A DNA stretch of 34,553 nucleotides, taken from assembly GCA_903841185.1 (NCBI GenBank), contig CAIMIV010000045.1, forward strand, positions 1 to 34,553. Direction: 5' to 3'. Within the stretch, counting starts at the first letter, position 1. Each line of letters opens with the position of its first letter. The stretch is from an uncultured bacterium. GTDB lineage: Bacteria; Patescibacteriota; Minisyncoccia; Moranbacterales; UBA2206. Below the pieces are notes generated by a model, which saw only the letters and a list, made by a program, of their open reading frames with translations, did no database searches and had not been told where the DNA came from. Made by a program: the position numbers and the translations under genes. This document shows, piece by piece, positions 23,470-31,770 of this stretch.

Positions 23470-24465
23470 TTATATTTTACTAATAGTTACTGTATCATTC
23501 TTTCTGATGATTTTCAACCCTTCCAATGAAATAATCTGATTTTTGCCTTTGGTGCTGCGGATTATCTTTAATAATTCTTCGATATGAGCGGCATGAAGAT
23601 TCTTTTTATCCAGCTTTTTTCTGGCAATAAAATTTCGCAGCACTCTTTTTTGCATTGCCGGATGCAATTCGTTAATCTTCTTGATAGACAGACTGTCTTT
23701 TTCCGGCAAATATTTTTCCGCCGCACTTTCTAAAAAAGCCTCATCTTCGCTAATTGATAAGGTGGCATTAAATAAAGTTTTCTTAATGTTGGGATTATAG
23801 TCGGCCTCGAGTAAGGGAATCAACTGCTGGCGGATTTTGTTGCGGTAGAAATCTAGGGTGAAATTGGTCTTATCCACACGATATCCGAGTTTTTTTTGAT
23901 TTAAATAACTTAGAATTTCGCTGTGGGGCGTGGCCAGAAGGGGTCGAATAAGACGCCCTGATTTGAATTGCATGGCGCCAAGACCCTTTAGGCCGGAACC
24001 GCGCAGCATGCGCATCAGAAAGGTTTCTGCTTGGTCATCGAGATTGTGGGCTACGGCAATCAAGTCGAATTTATGGGCGCTTCTAATTTTTTCAAAAAAA
24101 GCATACCGCACGTCGCGTAATTCATTTTCCGAAGGAATTTTCCCAATTCCCTTCTCCTGAGTTAAGGAGAATGTGGCGCAAGGCGCCGGATGAGGTTGAA
24201 CATTGAGAACCAAAATTTCTAAGCCGTACTTACTAGCCAATTCTCTCACAAACTTTTCATCAGTCTCACTCTCTGCTCCCCGTAAACCATAGTTAACGTG
24301 GGCAATAATCAGCTCCAGGTCATAGGTTTTTTTTAGTTGGGAAAAAATAGCCAAAAGACAAGTTGAATCAGCTCCGCCGGAAACGCCCAGCACGATTTTG
24401 GACTGCTTCCCCCACAACTGGTGTTGGTGGGAGACATTTTGAAATTGTTTAGCGAGATTTTTCAT
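23470..24465 (-). CDS. tilS: tRNA(Ile)-lysidine synthase TilS
   Basis: 331 residues. TilS attaches lysine to C34 of tRNA-Ile2(CAU) so that it reads AUA. The N-terminal PP-loop ATPase motif is SGGADSTCLL, followed by IAHVNYGLRGAESETDE and AHNLDDQAETFLMRMLRGSGLKGLGAM. The middle contains RPLL..., NKIRQQLIPLLE and the linker helices. The C-terminal substrate domain is short compared with E. coli TilS, as in many compact genomes. It overlaps the upstream kinase gene by 17 bases, so the two are translationally linked. Its tRNA substrate is encoded at 21294. Confidence 0.95.
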   Translation of the reverse strand: MKNLAKQFQNVSHQHQLWGKQSKIVLGVSGGADSTCLLAIFSQLKKTYDLELIIAHVNYGLRGAESETDEKFVRELASKYGLEILVLNVQPHPAPCATFSLTQEKGIGKIPSENELRDVRYAFFEKIRSAHKFDLIAVAHNLDDQAETFLMRMLRGSGLKGLGAMQFKSGRLIRPLLATPHSEILSYLNQKKLGYRVDKTNFTLDFYRNKIRQQLIPLLEADYNPNIKKTLFNATLSISEDEAFLESAAEKYLPEKDSLSIKKINELHPAMQKRVLRNFIARKKLDKKNLHAAHIEELLKIIRSTKGKNQIISLEGLKIIRKNDTVTISKI

Positions 24466-25027
24466 GAATAAAAGTCATAATGCTTTCAAAAACTTCAGTG
24501 ATAGTTAGATGCGTGGTGTCGAGGACGAGATCATAGTTGTTCACGTCGTCCTGGTTAATACCGTACAGAGAAAAATACCGTTCACTATCTTCTTTTCTTC
24601 TCTGCAAGATGCTACTTTCAATATTGGAAACAGTAGTGAGGTTAACGTCTTCATTGCCGCGGTTATTTTTTTCCTCCAGCCCTTTAAAAATTCTTTCCGC
24701 GGCGACTTTAGCGTCTACTTTTAAATAAATTTTTATGGATTGCGGGATGAAATGCCACGCCGTGCGACCTTCTATAACAAAACTGACTTCTTTAGTCGGG
24801 AGAGAGGCGACATAAGCATCGATTTCCTTGTCGAAGCTGGGGTCATTGTCACAAATTTTCCTGAATTCCTGCAGAGTCAAACCTCGTTCCTTTGCCATAT
24901 CCCGGAAAATTTGACCCATATAGAAGCGAGGTATTTGTAATTTTTCGGCCAGCAACGTGGCGATGGTGCTTTTGCCTGACCCTTCCTGCCCGTTGAAGGA
25001 GATGATGATTTGATTGGATTTTTGCAT
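24449..25027 (-). CDS. cytidylate kinase-like nucleoside monophosphate kinase (archaeal-type)
   Basis: 192 residues. The Walker A loop is FNGQEGSGKST, followed by LQIPRFYMGQIFRDMAKERG, a substrate-binding segment VSFVIEGRTAWHF, and the lid region RRKEDSERYFSLYGINQDDVNNYDLVLDT. This arrangement resembles the shorter archaeal-type CMP kinases rather than the 225-residue bacterial Cmk. It would phosphorylate CMP or dCMP. Specificity cannot be settled by eye, and a related AAA_17/AAA_18 kinase is possible. It starts a transcript with tilS from the promoter at 25054-25082. Confidence 0.8.
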   Translation of the reverse strand: MQKSNQIIISFNGQEGSGKSTIATLLAEKLQIPRFYMGQIFRDMAKERGLTLQEFRKICDNDPSFDKEIDAYVASLPTKEVSFVIEGRTAWHFIPQSIKIYLKVDAKVAAERIFKGLEEKNNRGNEDVNLTTVSNIESSILQRRKEDSERYFSLYGINQDDVNNYDLVLDTTHLTITEVFESIMTFIHEKSR

Positions 25028-25053
25028 AATTTTATATAACTTAATATTAGATG

Positions 25054-25082
25054 AGTATACTATAATTAGCGGGAGAAATCAA
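25054..25082 (-). promoter_or_regulatory. promoter of the kinase-tilS transcript
   Basis: Minus strand: TTGATT (25077-25082), 17 bases, TATACT (25054-25059). The leader to the ATG at 25027 is about 20 bases and has no obvious ribosome binding site. Confidence 0.65.
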
Positions 25083-25091
25083 GGAAATAGC

Positions 25092-25125
25092 AAAAAGCCC
25101 TGACACCATGGTCAGGGCTTTTTTT
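25092..25125. terminator. intrinsic terminator of rpsA, bidirectional
   Basis: AAAAAGCCCTGAC acc/atg GTCAGGGCTTTTTTT, 25 bases after the rpsA stop codon on the minus strand. Confidence 0.88.
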
Positions 25126-25149
25126 GGAAACATAAACTAATTCATTAGA

Positions 25150-26403
25150 TTATTTCTTTTCCTCTACAACTTCAGTCTTCGCTGTTTCTTTGACTGGGGC
25201 ACTTTTTTTAGTTTTTTTATCCACTAAAACTAGTCCCATACGATGATCTTTGGCTTCGATAGAAAGGATTTTCCAATCATATTCTTGGCCGGTAGTGATA
25301 ACCTCATCAATGTTCTTACCTGGGAACATTTCTGACATTTCACTAACGTGAGCCAATCCATGGATGTCGCGGTCTAGATAAACAAAGGCTCCAAAAGGAT
25401 TGATGCGATTGACTATTCCCTTCACTGTGTCGCCGATGTGGTATTTTTCTTCTACAATACTCCATGGATCTTTCTGTAGAGCCCGGATAGAAAGAGAAAT
25501 CTTATCGTTATCAATGCCAATAATTTTGGCTTGTACTTTATCCCCTACTTTTGTGATATCTCGCGGGTTTTCAATCAGTTGCCAAGCCAGTTCGGAAATA
25601 TGAACTAGTCCTTCTAGTTTATCTTCTTCAGTCGGCTTATCTTTTTCCGGATTAGGTTGAAAGAATTTCACGAAAGCACCGAAGTCTACGACTCCGCTGA
25701 TTTCTCCCTCTACGACGTCTCCGACCTTGAGGTTAGAAATAGTTTCCTTATCCTTTTCACTTTGGGCAGCTTTTTCACTGACAATCAGCTTTTCAGAAGC
25801 TCTGTCTGCATCCAAAATCCGCACCTCCAACTCTTGATTCACTAGTCGCTTAAGTAGGGTGAGAATTTTGTTCTTATCGCCATCATCCACGCGCGGATAA
25901 TTTTTACTAGCCAGCTGAGACACCGGCAAGAAACCGGAAATGCCATTTACTTCAATAAGCAGCCCTCCCTTGTTGGCGCTAAGCACTTTAGTGCTAATCT
26001 TTTCTTGCGTATCACGCTTGCTTTCGATATCCTCCCAAGCTTTTTCATAGGAAGCTTCTCGCACAGAAAGTTCGATATAGCCATCTTCATTTTCCAAATC
26101 GATAATGGTAGCGGAAACGAGATCGCCTTCTTTCAGTTTTCCTGATCCCATGCCATCCTTAATTTCTCTTCCCAGGACAATTCCAGTGCCGAAAGGATCG
26201 ATATCTAGGTAGATGGCATTAGAAGACACCTCAATCACTCTTCCTTCTACCACTTCATTGATTTTCGGGAAGGATAATTCGCTGCTTTGCAGCAGCTCTT
26301 CCATTGGAGACATCTCCACGTCATCTGCAATGACGGACTGATTAGTCTTGGAAACGTCTATTTTGTCCACCTCAGTGGCCAATTTGTCCAAAATATTGGG
26401 CAT
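25150..26403 (-). CDS. rpsA: 30S ribosomal protein S1-like protein with four S1 domains
   Basis: 417 residues from the ATG at 26403 (MPNILDKLATEV). The open frame reaches 26580, but the first 59 codons would fall in a predicted leader and look non-coding. Four S1 (OB-fold) repeats are visible, beginning near GRVIEVSSNAIYLDI, TKVLSANKGGLLIEV, GEISGVVDFGAFVKF and GIVNRINPFGAFVYL; each is followed by segments such as GLVHISELAW or GLAHVSEMSE. S1 binds mRNA single strands and helps 30S loading, which matters where Shine-Dalgarno sequences are weak. Four domains is short of the six in E. coli but usual in many Gram-positive and CPR lineages. The C-terminal tail is Lys/Glu-rich. Confidence 0.9.
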   Translation of the reverse strand: MPNILDKLATEVDKIDVSKTNQSVIADDVEMSPMEELLQSSELSFPKINEVVEGRVIEVSSNAIYLDIDPFGTGIVLGREIKDGMGSGKLKEGDLVSATIIDLENEDGYIELSVREASYEKAWEDIESKRDTQEKISTKVLSANKGGLLIEVNGISGFLPVSQLASKNYPRVDDGDKNKILTLLKRLVNQELEVRILDADRASEKLIVSEKAAQSEKDKETISNLKVGDVVEGEISGVVDFGAFVKFFQPNPEKDKPTEEDKLEGLVHISELAWQLIENPRDITKVGDKVQAKIIGIDNDKISLSIRALQKDPWSIVEEKYHIGDTVKGIVNRINPFGAFVYLDRDIHGLAHVSEMSEMFPGKNIDEVITTGQEYDWKILSIEAKDHRMGLVLVDKKTKKSAPVKETAKTEVVEEKK

Positions 26404-26602
26404 AATGTTTAATAGTGTTTTGCGATAACATCCAATCGCATTAAATATTAAGGGATGTTGTTTGTTTTTTTGAGGGATAAAACAAAAAAAATCCTTTGGC
26501 ATAAGGAAATTACTAAGAACTCTTCTCAAAGAGATTGGCGCTTTTTGCCCCAGAGGGCAAGCAGGCATCTCTATATTCAATTGTCTTAATAATTAACTCT
26601 AA
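26404..26602 (-). promoter_or_regulatory. about 200-nt leader of rpsA
   Basis: Between the predicted start and the ATG. It contains a TTGCCC/GGGCAA hairpin, an A/T-rich middle, and a TGCGAT/ATCGCA hairpin close to the start codon. S1 autoregulates through its leader in E. coli; a similar role here is conjecture. Confidence 0.4.
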
Positions 26603-26606
26603 ATGC

Positions 26607-26635
26607 AGTATAGCGCAGATGACTTAATTTGGCAA
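26607..26635 (-). promoter_or_regulatory. promoter of rpsA
   Basis: Minus strand: TTGCCA (26630-26635), 17 bases, TATACT (26607-26612). It implies that 26404-26580 is leader and not coding. Confidence 0.65.
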
Positions 26636-26654
26636 GGCCAAATCGCCGGATTTC

Positions 26655-26683
26655 TCGACAGCCTAATCTGGGTATGCTAAAAT
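26655..26683 (+). promoter_or_regulatory. promoter of the MBL-fold gene
   Basis: TCGACA (26655-26660), 17 bases, TAAAAT (26678-26683) preceded by TGC. The leader of about 23 bases carries AAAAGAGA before the ATG at 26713. It is divergent from the rpsA promoter. Confidence 0.65.
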
Positions 26684-26712
26684 AGCTATGTAACAATAAA
26701 AGAAAAGAGATT

Positions 26713-27372
26713 ATGAATATTCAATATTATGGACATTCTTGTTTTAAGATAACCACCAAGCCCGCTGGGAGGGGCCAGGAAGACGTAAATGCTTTCATTG
26801 ACCCTTTTGATAAGTCCATCGGTCTTCGTCCACCACAAGGGCAAGCAGACATCGTCCTGGTCACACATGATCATCCGGACCATAACAATGTGGAAGCGCT
26901 CAAGGGAAACCCGGTGGTGGTTAATATCCCCGGAGAATATTCCATTAAAGGCATCAACATTGTCGGCATCCCCTCTTATCATGATGCTAACTTAGGACAA
27001 GACCGAGGAAAAAATAATATTTATCTAATAGAGACGGAGGATATCCGCATTTGTCACTTGGGTGACTTGGGAACAGACTTAACGGAAAAGCAGTTGGATG
27101 AGATTGACGGTGTGGATATTTTGATGATTCCGATTGGAGGAGGTTATACTATTGATGCGAAAAAAGCCATCGAAATAATAAAAAAACTGGAGCCGAAAAT
27201 CATCATCCCAATGCATTATAAGATGAATGGAACGACAGTTGATATCGCGGATGAAAAAGAATTCTGTAGCGAGATAGGAAATTGTACTGCCACAAAAACC
27301 TTTAAATTAAACATCAAGAAGAAAGATTTGGAAGAAAAACGCATGGAGGTTATAGTTATGTCAATAGATTAA
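26713..27372 (+). CDS. metallo-beta-lactamase-fold hydrolase (UlaG/YtnP-like)
   Basis: 219 residues. It begins with MNIQYYGHSCFKI as in UlaG-like proteins. The metal motif is THDHPDHNN (HxHxDH). Further ligands are the His in PSYHDA, the Asp in HLGDLG, and the His in PMHYKMNG. The family includes L-ascorbate-6-phosphate lactonase and many metal-dependent hydrolases of unknown substrate. No sugar-utilisation genes are nearby, so the substrate is unknown. It is followed after seven bases by a small membrane protein gene and then gyrA. Confidence 0.85.
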   Translation: MNIQYYGHSCFKITTKPAGRGQEDVNAFIDPFDKSIGLRPPQGQADIVLVTHDHPDHNNVEALKGNPVVVNIPGEYSIKGINIVGIPSYHDANLGQDRGKNNIYLIETEDIRICHLGDLGTDLTEKQLDEIDGVDILMIPIGGGYTIDAKKAIEIIKKLEPKIIIPMHYKMNGTTVDIADEKEFCSEIGNCTATKTFKLNIKKKDLEEKRMEVIVMSID

Positions 27373-27379
27373 TAATTAT

Positions 27380-27739
27380 ATGGGTTTAGCTGAAAAAATA
27401 GAAGCTATCAAAAAAGAACCTGAGCATATCCGATTGCGATATGTCTGGTTTTCGGTATTTATTTCTATGTTTTTCATTATCATCCTGTGGGTTTTTTCCC
27501 TGCAGGTGGGCAACACTAATAAATCAGAGGACATCAAGCAAATCGTGAACCTCGATGGCTTAGGGGCGGAAATCGAACAACAGAAAAATACCATGCAACA
27601 AACCGTAAAAGATATTCAAGATAGTAGCGCTAGCGTTGGAGCAACCATGAATAGTGGTGCAGAAGAAACAGTCACCAATAAGGCAACAGAAAAAGCCCCT
27701 GTGGGGAATAGTAATTCTGCTTCTTTTCCGACACAATAG
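27380..27739 (+). CDS. small single-pass membrane protein of unknown function
   Basis: 119 residues: a cytosolic stretch of about 20 (MGLAEKIEAIKKEPEHIRLRY), one membrane helix (VWFSVFISMFFIIILWVFSL), then an outer Gln/Thr/Ser-rich tail with a short predicted coiled coil (GAEIEQQKNTMQQTVKDIQD). There is no known domain. It is probably co-transcribed with the MBL-fold gene seven bases upstream. Proteins of this design are common in CPR genomes. Confidence 0.7.
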   Translation: MGLAEKIEAIKKEPEHIRLRYVWFSVFISMFFIIILWVFSLQVGNTNKSEDIKQIVNLDGLGAEIEQQKNTMQQTVKDIQDSSASVGATMNSGAEETVTNKATEKAPVGNSNSASFPTQ

Positions 27740-27808
27740 AACCAGAAGCGAGAGGCTGTTAAAATTAAAAATGAAAGATAATTTATTTAAATAATAAAAA
27801 GTTTTTGC

Positions 27809-27837
27809 TTGTTCATTATATTGAGGTTAAATATAAT
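27809..27837 (+). promoter_or_regulatory. promoter of gyrA
   Basis: TTGTTC (27809-27814), 17 bases, TATAAT (27832-27837). The -10 overlaps the upstream ATG at 27836, so translation must begin at the later ATG (27863), which has AAGGAAC in front. Confidence 0.65.
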
Positions 27838-27862
27838 GCAGAGGAAAAATGAAGGAACGGCT

Positions 27863-30295
27863 ATGGAAATTGGAAACATACAAACCAGAGAGATTACTAA
27901 GGAAATGTCCCAGTCTTATTTGGATTATGCTATGAGCGTCATCGTCTCTCGAGCCTTGCCGGACGTGCGCGATGGTTTGAAGCCGGTGCACAGAAGAATC
28001 TTGTATTCCATGTGGAATACGGGTCTACGCTCCACGGCGAAATTTCGAAAATCAGCTACAGTGGTTGGAGAGGTGTTAGGAAAGTTTCATCCGCATGGTG
28101 ACGTCGCCGTGTATGATTCGATGGTGCGTATGGCGCAGGATTTTTCTTTGCGTTATCCGATGGTGCGAGGTCAAGGAAATTTTGGTTCGATGGATGGCGA
28201 CTCGCCGGCGGCTTATCGTTATACGGAAGCCAAACTGTCCGCTATGGCGGAAGAGATGTTGATTGATATTGATAAAAATACGGTTAATTTCGTGCCGAAC
28301 TTTGATGGACAGCACCATGAACCGACCGTTTTGCCTGCCAACTTGCCCCAACTTTTATTGAATGGCAGTATGGGAATCGCCGTGGGTATGGCTACCAATG
28401 TTCCCCCGCATAATCTAGGCGAATTGATTGATGCCATCTCCCATCTCATTGATAATCCGAAAGCGACTATCGAAGATTTGGCGAAATTTGTCAAAGGGCC
28501 AGACTTCCCGACTGGAGGAATTATCTATAACAAAGCTGATATTGTGGAGGCGTATCGAACAGGTAGAGGAAAAATTTTGACTCGCGCCAAAGCGGATATT
28601 TGTGAAACCAAGGCTGGCGCGTTCCAGATTGTGATTACCGAGATGACCTACGCCACCAACAAAGCGGCCATGATTGAGAAGATGGCTGATCTGGTGCATG
28701 AAGGCAAGATTGTGGGCATCAAGGATATCCGAGATGAATCCGATAAGGATGGTGTGCGCTTGGTGATTGATCTGAAAAAAGATGCCTATCCGCAAAAGGT
28801 TTTGAACAAGCTCTATTCTCTGACGGATTTGCAAAAAAATTTCGGCGTCAATATGCTAGCCTTGGTGGATGGTATTGAGCCGACCGTCCTCAATCTCAAA
28901 GCTATTCTGGAATATTACATTGTGCATAGAAAAATTGTCATAACCCGCAAAACGCAATTTGAACTAGATAGAGCCAAAGACAGAGCGCATATTTTGGAAG
29001 GATTAAAAAAAGCGCTAGATCACATTGATGAAATTATCGAGACTATCAAAAAATCACAAACCAGAGAGTTGGCCCACGTGAATTTGATGAAAAAATTCAA
29101 ATTTTCCGATCGGCAAACTACTGCCATTTTGGAAATGCGTTTGCAAACTCTAGCCGGTCTGGAGCGAAAAAAGATTGAAGATGAATTAAAAGAAAAATTA
29201 GCGCTCATCAAGGAATTGGAGGCAATTCTCAAAAGTGAAAAGAAGATTTTGGATATCGTGAGAAACGAACTGTTGCGTGTGAAGGAAAAATTTGGCGATG
29301 AGCGAAGAACGAAAGTGATTAATTCCGGCGTAGGTGAATTCAAGCAAGAAGATCTTGTACCTAATGAAGAAGCGATCATTACTATCACGGAGCATGGTTA
29401 CATCAAGCGGATGGATCCGACGGTATATAAAGTGCAGAAGCGCGGAGGTAAAGGTGTTATCGGCGCCGTCACCAAGGAGGAAGATGGTATAAAGAAAGTG
29501 CTGGCTGTAATGACTCATGATGACCTGCTGTTCTTCACGGATTCAGGAAAAGTTTTCCAAACCAAGGCCTATGAAATTCCAACCTCTTCTCGTATCGCTA
29601 AGGGACAATCAGTGATTAATTTCCTACAACTTTCTCAGGAAGAAACGGTGACTGCGATTGTGCCGTTTGTAAAAGAAGATAAATTCAAATATCTTTTGAT
29701 GACCACCGAGCTTGGTACAGTAAAGAAAACGCCAATGGAAGATTTCGCTAACGTTAGACGCAGTGGCTTGATTGCAATAAATTTGGTTACGGGTGACACC
29801 CTGAAATGGGTCGAAGCCACCACAGGAGAGGATGAAATCATTATCACTACTTCCAAGGGTCAAGCCATTCGCTTCAAGGAGGCTGATGTGCGAGCCATGG
29901 GACGCAGTGCGACAGGTGTACGAGGTATCAAGTTGCGTAAAGATGACAGTGTGGTGGGTATGGATGCCGTTTTCAAAAATCAAAAAGGCAATCAACTGAT
30001 GATTATTACAGAAAACGGATATGGCAAGCGGTCTGATCTGAAAGCTTACAAGATTCAAAAGCGCGGCGGCTCTGGAATAAAGACTGCCAACGTCACCAGC
30101 AAGACTGGCAACGTGGTGGGAGCTAATATTGTAAATATGGATCAAATGGAGGAGGATCTCATCTTGAGTTCCGTCAAGGGTCAGATTATCAGAATTCCAT
30201 TGAAGAGTGTTCCTACTCTCGGCCGAGCGACGCAAGGAGTGCGAGTGATGAAGCCTCAGTCGGGTGACAAGGTGGCGGCGACGACGGTCTTGTAA
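27863..30295 (+). CDS. gyrA: DNA gyrase subunit A
   Basis: 810 residues from the ATG at 27863; an earlier in-frame ATG (27836) overlaps the promoter -10. GyrA cuts and rejoins DNA in the type II topoisomerase that introduces negative supercoils. The N-terminus is typical ([41 protein letters not shown]). The QRT-determining region and active-site Tyr lie in [19 protein letters not shown]...[15 protein letters not shown] coiled-coil tower and a C-terminal beta-pinwheel follow. The GyrA box QKRGGKG, which distinguishes GyrA from ParC, is present. A parS-like cluster follows downstream. Confidence 0.96.
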   Translation: MEIGNIQTREITKEMSQSYLDYAMSVIVSRALPDVRDGLKPVHRRILYSMWNTGLRSTAKFRKSATVVGEVLGKFHPHGDVAVYDSMVRMAQDFSLRYPMVRGQGNFGSMDGDSPAAYRYTEAKLSAMAEEMLIDIDKNTVNFVPNFDGQHHEPTVLPANLPQLLLNGSMGIAVGMATNVPPHNLGELIDAISHLIDNPKATIEDLAKFVKGPDFPTGGIIYNKADIVEAYRTGRGKILTRAKADICETKAGAFQIVITEMTYATNKAAMIEKMADLVHEGKIVGIKDIRDESDKDGVRLVIDLKKDAYPQKVLNKLYSLTDLQKNFGVNMLALVDGIEPTVLNLKAILEYYIVHRKIVITRKTQFELDRAKDRAHILEGLKKALDHIDEIIETIKKSQTRELAHVNLMKKFKFSDRQTTAILEMRLQTLAGLERKKIEDELKEKLALIKELEAILKSEKKILDIVRNELLRVKEKFGDERRTKVINSGVGEFKQEDLVPNEEAIITITEHGYIKRMDPTVYKVQKRGGKGVIGAVTKEEDGIKKVLAVMTHDDLLFFTDSGKVFQTKAYEIPTSSRIAKGQSVINFLQLSQEETVTAIVPFVKEDKFKYLLMTTELGTVKKTPMEDFANVRRSGLIAINLVTGDTLKWVEATTGEDEIIITTSKGQAIRFKEADVRAMGRSATGVRGIKLRKDDSVVGMDAVFKNQKGNQLMIITENGYGKRSDLKAYKIQKRGGSGIKTANVTSKTGNVVGANIVNMDQMEEDLILSSVKGQIIRIPLKSVPTLGRATQGVRVMKPQSGDKVAATTVL

Positions 30296-30313
30296 AAAAA
30301 GGCAATGTAAAAT

Positions 30314-30346
30314 AAAAAAAGACGAGCGCGAAGCCCGTCTTTTTTT
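30314..30346 (+). terminator. intrinsic terminator of gyrA
   Basis: AAAAAAAGACG AGCGCGAAGCC CGTCTTTTTTT, 18 bases after the stop codon. Confidence 0.85.
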
Positions 30347-30674
30347 GTGTCATTTTGAGCCCATGGATACAGGGTTTTAGAAGCGGGAAAAAGGCCACCT
30401 CTGAAAATGCCGCAGGAGCCGAAATTATCAAACTTACCTACGCTGATAGCTTTAAAAAATAGGCATTACAGAAAAGAATTGCTAAAAAAACATCCCAGGT
30501 CGTTTTTATCGATAGTTGGTGGATGCATGCACAAATTGAAGTCAAGAATTCGAGGCTCTAAATGAAGCTGTGCCGAATGCAAACCGAAAAAGAAAAACTT
30601 AGTTGAATTATAACATAAATACATTGCAATGTCAACTCAAGGTGTGGGTCAGCTAATCATCCAGGCTGGAAAAT

Positions 30675-30690
30675 TGTTCCACGTGAAACA
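30675..30690. promoter_or_regulatory. parS-like site 1
   Basis: TGTTCCACGTGAAACA; one base off the cluster consensus and closest to the Bacillus-type parS. Confidence 0.85.
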
Positions 30691-30724
30691 TTATCTGCGG
30701 TTGCAACTAGTATCTTCCAAATAT

Positions 30725-30740
30725 TGTTCCACGTGGAACA
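30725..30740. promoter_or_regulatory. parS-like site 2
   Basis: Exact TGTTCCACGTGGAACA, flanked by symmetric ATAT...ATAT. Confidence 0.88.
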
Positions 30741-30831
30741 ATATTTCACCATGCTTGTTAATCCCTCTTCCCTGCTTTCCAGCTAAAAAAGGATGTCTAT
30801 ATAGATATTTTACAAGCCATTTTCTTGTAAA

Positions 30832-30847
30832 TGTTCCACGTGGAACA
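30832..30847. promoter_or_regulatory. parS-like site 3
   Basis: Exact TGTTCCACGTGGAACA, with AAA/TTT flanks extending the palindrome. Confidence 0.88.
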
Positions 30848-30966
30848 TTTGTAATAAATAGTCTTTTCTCTGATAATTTGAAAGATAATAAAAAGGGCTT
30901 ATTCTTAGGGATAAAAATTTAATAAGTTTATGGCAGTTAGGGATAGTAGGATTTTTTAAGGGAAAT

Positions 30967-30982
30967 TGTTCCACGTAGAACA
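30967..30982. promoter_or_regulatory. parS-like site 4
   Basis: TGTTCCACGTAGAACA; one base breaks the symmetry of the right half. Confidence 0.78.
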
Positions 30983-31027
30983 ATTTGCAATATATTAGAT
31001 AAAGTTGCTTTAAAGAATGCACATCCA

Positions 31028-31043
31028 TGTTCCACGTGGAACA
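31028..31043. promoter_or_regulatory. parS-like site 5
   Basis: Exact TGTTCCACGTGGAACA inside a 26-bp perfect palindrome (flanks ATCCA and TGGAT). Confidence 0.88.
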
Positions 31044-31165
31044 TGGATTTTGATGAATAGCAAAATAACCGCAATAAAACTGAATCGGCTTGATTTAAGA
31101 AATAATAACGGCAATCAGGGATAGGAAGATCATTATTTAGAAAGTTGATTTTTAACTGGCGTGAT

Positions 31166-31181
31166 TGTTCCACGTGGAACA
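31166..31181. promoter_or_regulatory. parS-like site 6
   Basis: Exact TGTTCCACGTGGAACA. Confidence 0.88.
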
Positions 31182-31340
31182 TATTATCAATGGGAATAAC
31201 TAGTGCTGCCGCTGGTGGGGCTAGAAGTTTTTTTAAGAACTTTATTTCAGCCAAAAAAAGTCTAAATACTATTGTGTTAGAAATTGCCAGATTGTGAATA
31301 AGATTAAATCAATGATCGGTTAGGGTGAATTTTGGAAAAA

Positions 31341-31356
31341 TGTTCCACGTGGAACA
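31341..31356. promoter_or_regulatory. parS-like site 7
   Basis: Exact TGTTCCACGTGGAACA with AAAAA/TTTTT-like flanks. Confidence 0.88.
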
Positions 31357-31403
31357 TTTTTTGCGCGCAGATGATATAGGGGAGCAGGTTATTTCTGAGT
31401 AAT

Positions 31404-31419
31404 TGTTCCACGTGGAACA
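31404..31419. promoter_or_regulatory. parS-like site 8
   Basis: Exact TGTTCCACGTGGAACA with AAT/ATT flanks; last site before the promoter at 31468. Confidence 0.88.
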
Positions 31420-31467
31420 ATTCTGTTGATAGTGAAAAACTAGGAGGATAGAAGTAGGCTCTGTTGA

Positions 31468-31496
31468 TTGACAAATCATATCTTTTGTTGTATAAT
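31468..31496 (+). promoter_or_regulatory. perfect-consensus sigma70 promoter with no gene directly downstream
   Basis: TTGACA (31468-31473), exactly 17 bases, TATAAT (31491-31496). The first downstream gene is tRNA-Ala at 31640, which has its own promoter. The intervening DNA can form several small hairpins. Confidence 0.75.
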
Positions 31497-31502
31497 TCAG
31501 AT

Positions 31503-31590
31503 AGTCTTGGGACGATTTTCTTGACTGGCAAAAAACTTTGCAAAATGGCTTAAATTAGCCTTAATTAAGGACTAGTTATCATTTAGGATC
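31503..31590 (+). ncRNA. possible short RNA from the consensus promoter
   Basis: The predicted transcript can fold GCAAA/TTTGC, GGCT/AGCC and CCTTAATTAAGG. No terminator with a clear T run is seen, so it may instead be a leader of the tRNA-Ala transcript. Confidence 0.3.
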
Positions 31591-31600
31591 TTATTGTGGA

Positions 31601-31628
31601 TTGACTAAGCTGACAGAGCTGGTATGAT
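31601..31628 (+). promoter_or_regulatory. promoter of tRNA-Ala
   Basis: TTGACT (31601-31606), 16 bases, TATGAT (31623-31628), ending 11 bases before the tRNA. Confidence 0.65.
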
Positions 31629-31639
31629 TCATATGTTGC

Positions 31640-31712
31640 GGGCCATTAGCTCACTTGGTAGAGCGCTTCCATGGCATGGAAGAGGCAATCGGTTCGATTC
31701 CGATATGGTCCA
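31640..31712 (+). tRNA. tRNA-Ala(GGC)
   Basis: Acceptor GGGCCAT/ATGGTCC (one G-T pair), D arm GCTC/GAGC, anticodon stem CTTCC/GGAAG, loop ATGGCAT with GGC at 34-36, T arm ATCGG/CCGAT around TTCGATT. The A73 is followed by CCG, so no CCA is encoded. Confidence 0.92.
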
Positions 31713-31735
31713 CCGTTGGTATTCACATTCAGTCC

Positions 31736-31764
31736 TTGAACTTTTTTGTTTTTTCCATTATGAT
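31736..31764 (+). promoter_or_regulatory. promoter of the HTH/homing-endonuclease-like gene, leaderless geometry
   Basis: TTGAAC (31736-31741), 17 bases, TATGAT (31759-31764), then six bases and the ATG at 31771. Confidence 0.65.
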
Positions 31765-31770
31765 TAAGGC

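Larger units (their letters stand above)
30675..31419. promoter_or_regulatory. parS: cluster of eight parS-like centromere sites
   Basis: Eight 16-mers match TGTTCCACGTGGAACA, six of them exactly, at 30675, 30725, 30832, 30967, 31028, 31166, 31341 and 31404. The sequence is a known variant of the ParB-binding consensus TGTTNCACGTGAAACA. Spacings vary (about 50-175 bases) and the DNA between the sites is not repeated, so this is not a tandem duplication. ParB binding here would nucleate the partition complex and SMC loading. Neither parA nor parB is in the window. Confidence 0.93.
30296..31639. other. 1.3-kb gene-free region with the parS cluster
   Basis: It holds the gyrA terminator (30314), a stretch with no obvious feature (about 30350-30660), eight parS-like 16-mers (30675-31419), a consensus promoter (31468-31496) with small hairpins after it, and the tRNA-Ala promoter (31601-31628). 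Short reading frames on both strands are by-products of the palindromes. Confidence 0.85.

Noticed and set aside
23870-23878. Third perfect TTATCCACA word
   Set aside because: It is inside the tilS coding sequence and isolated, so it is probably chance; it also weakens the origin argument for the other two.
30629-31543. Several short reading frames on both strands containing FHVEQ/FHVEH
   Set aside because: The recurring peptides are the parS-like palindromes read as codons; there are no promoters, starts or domains.
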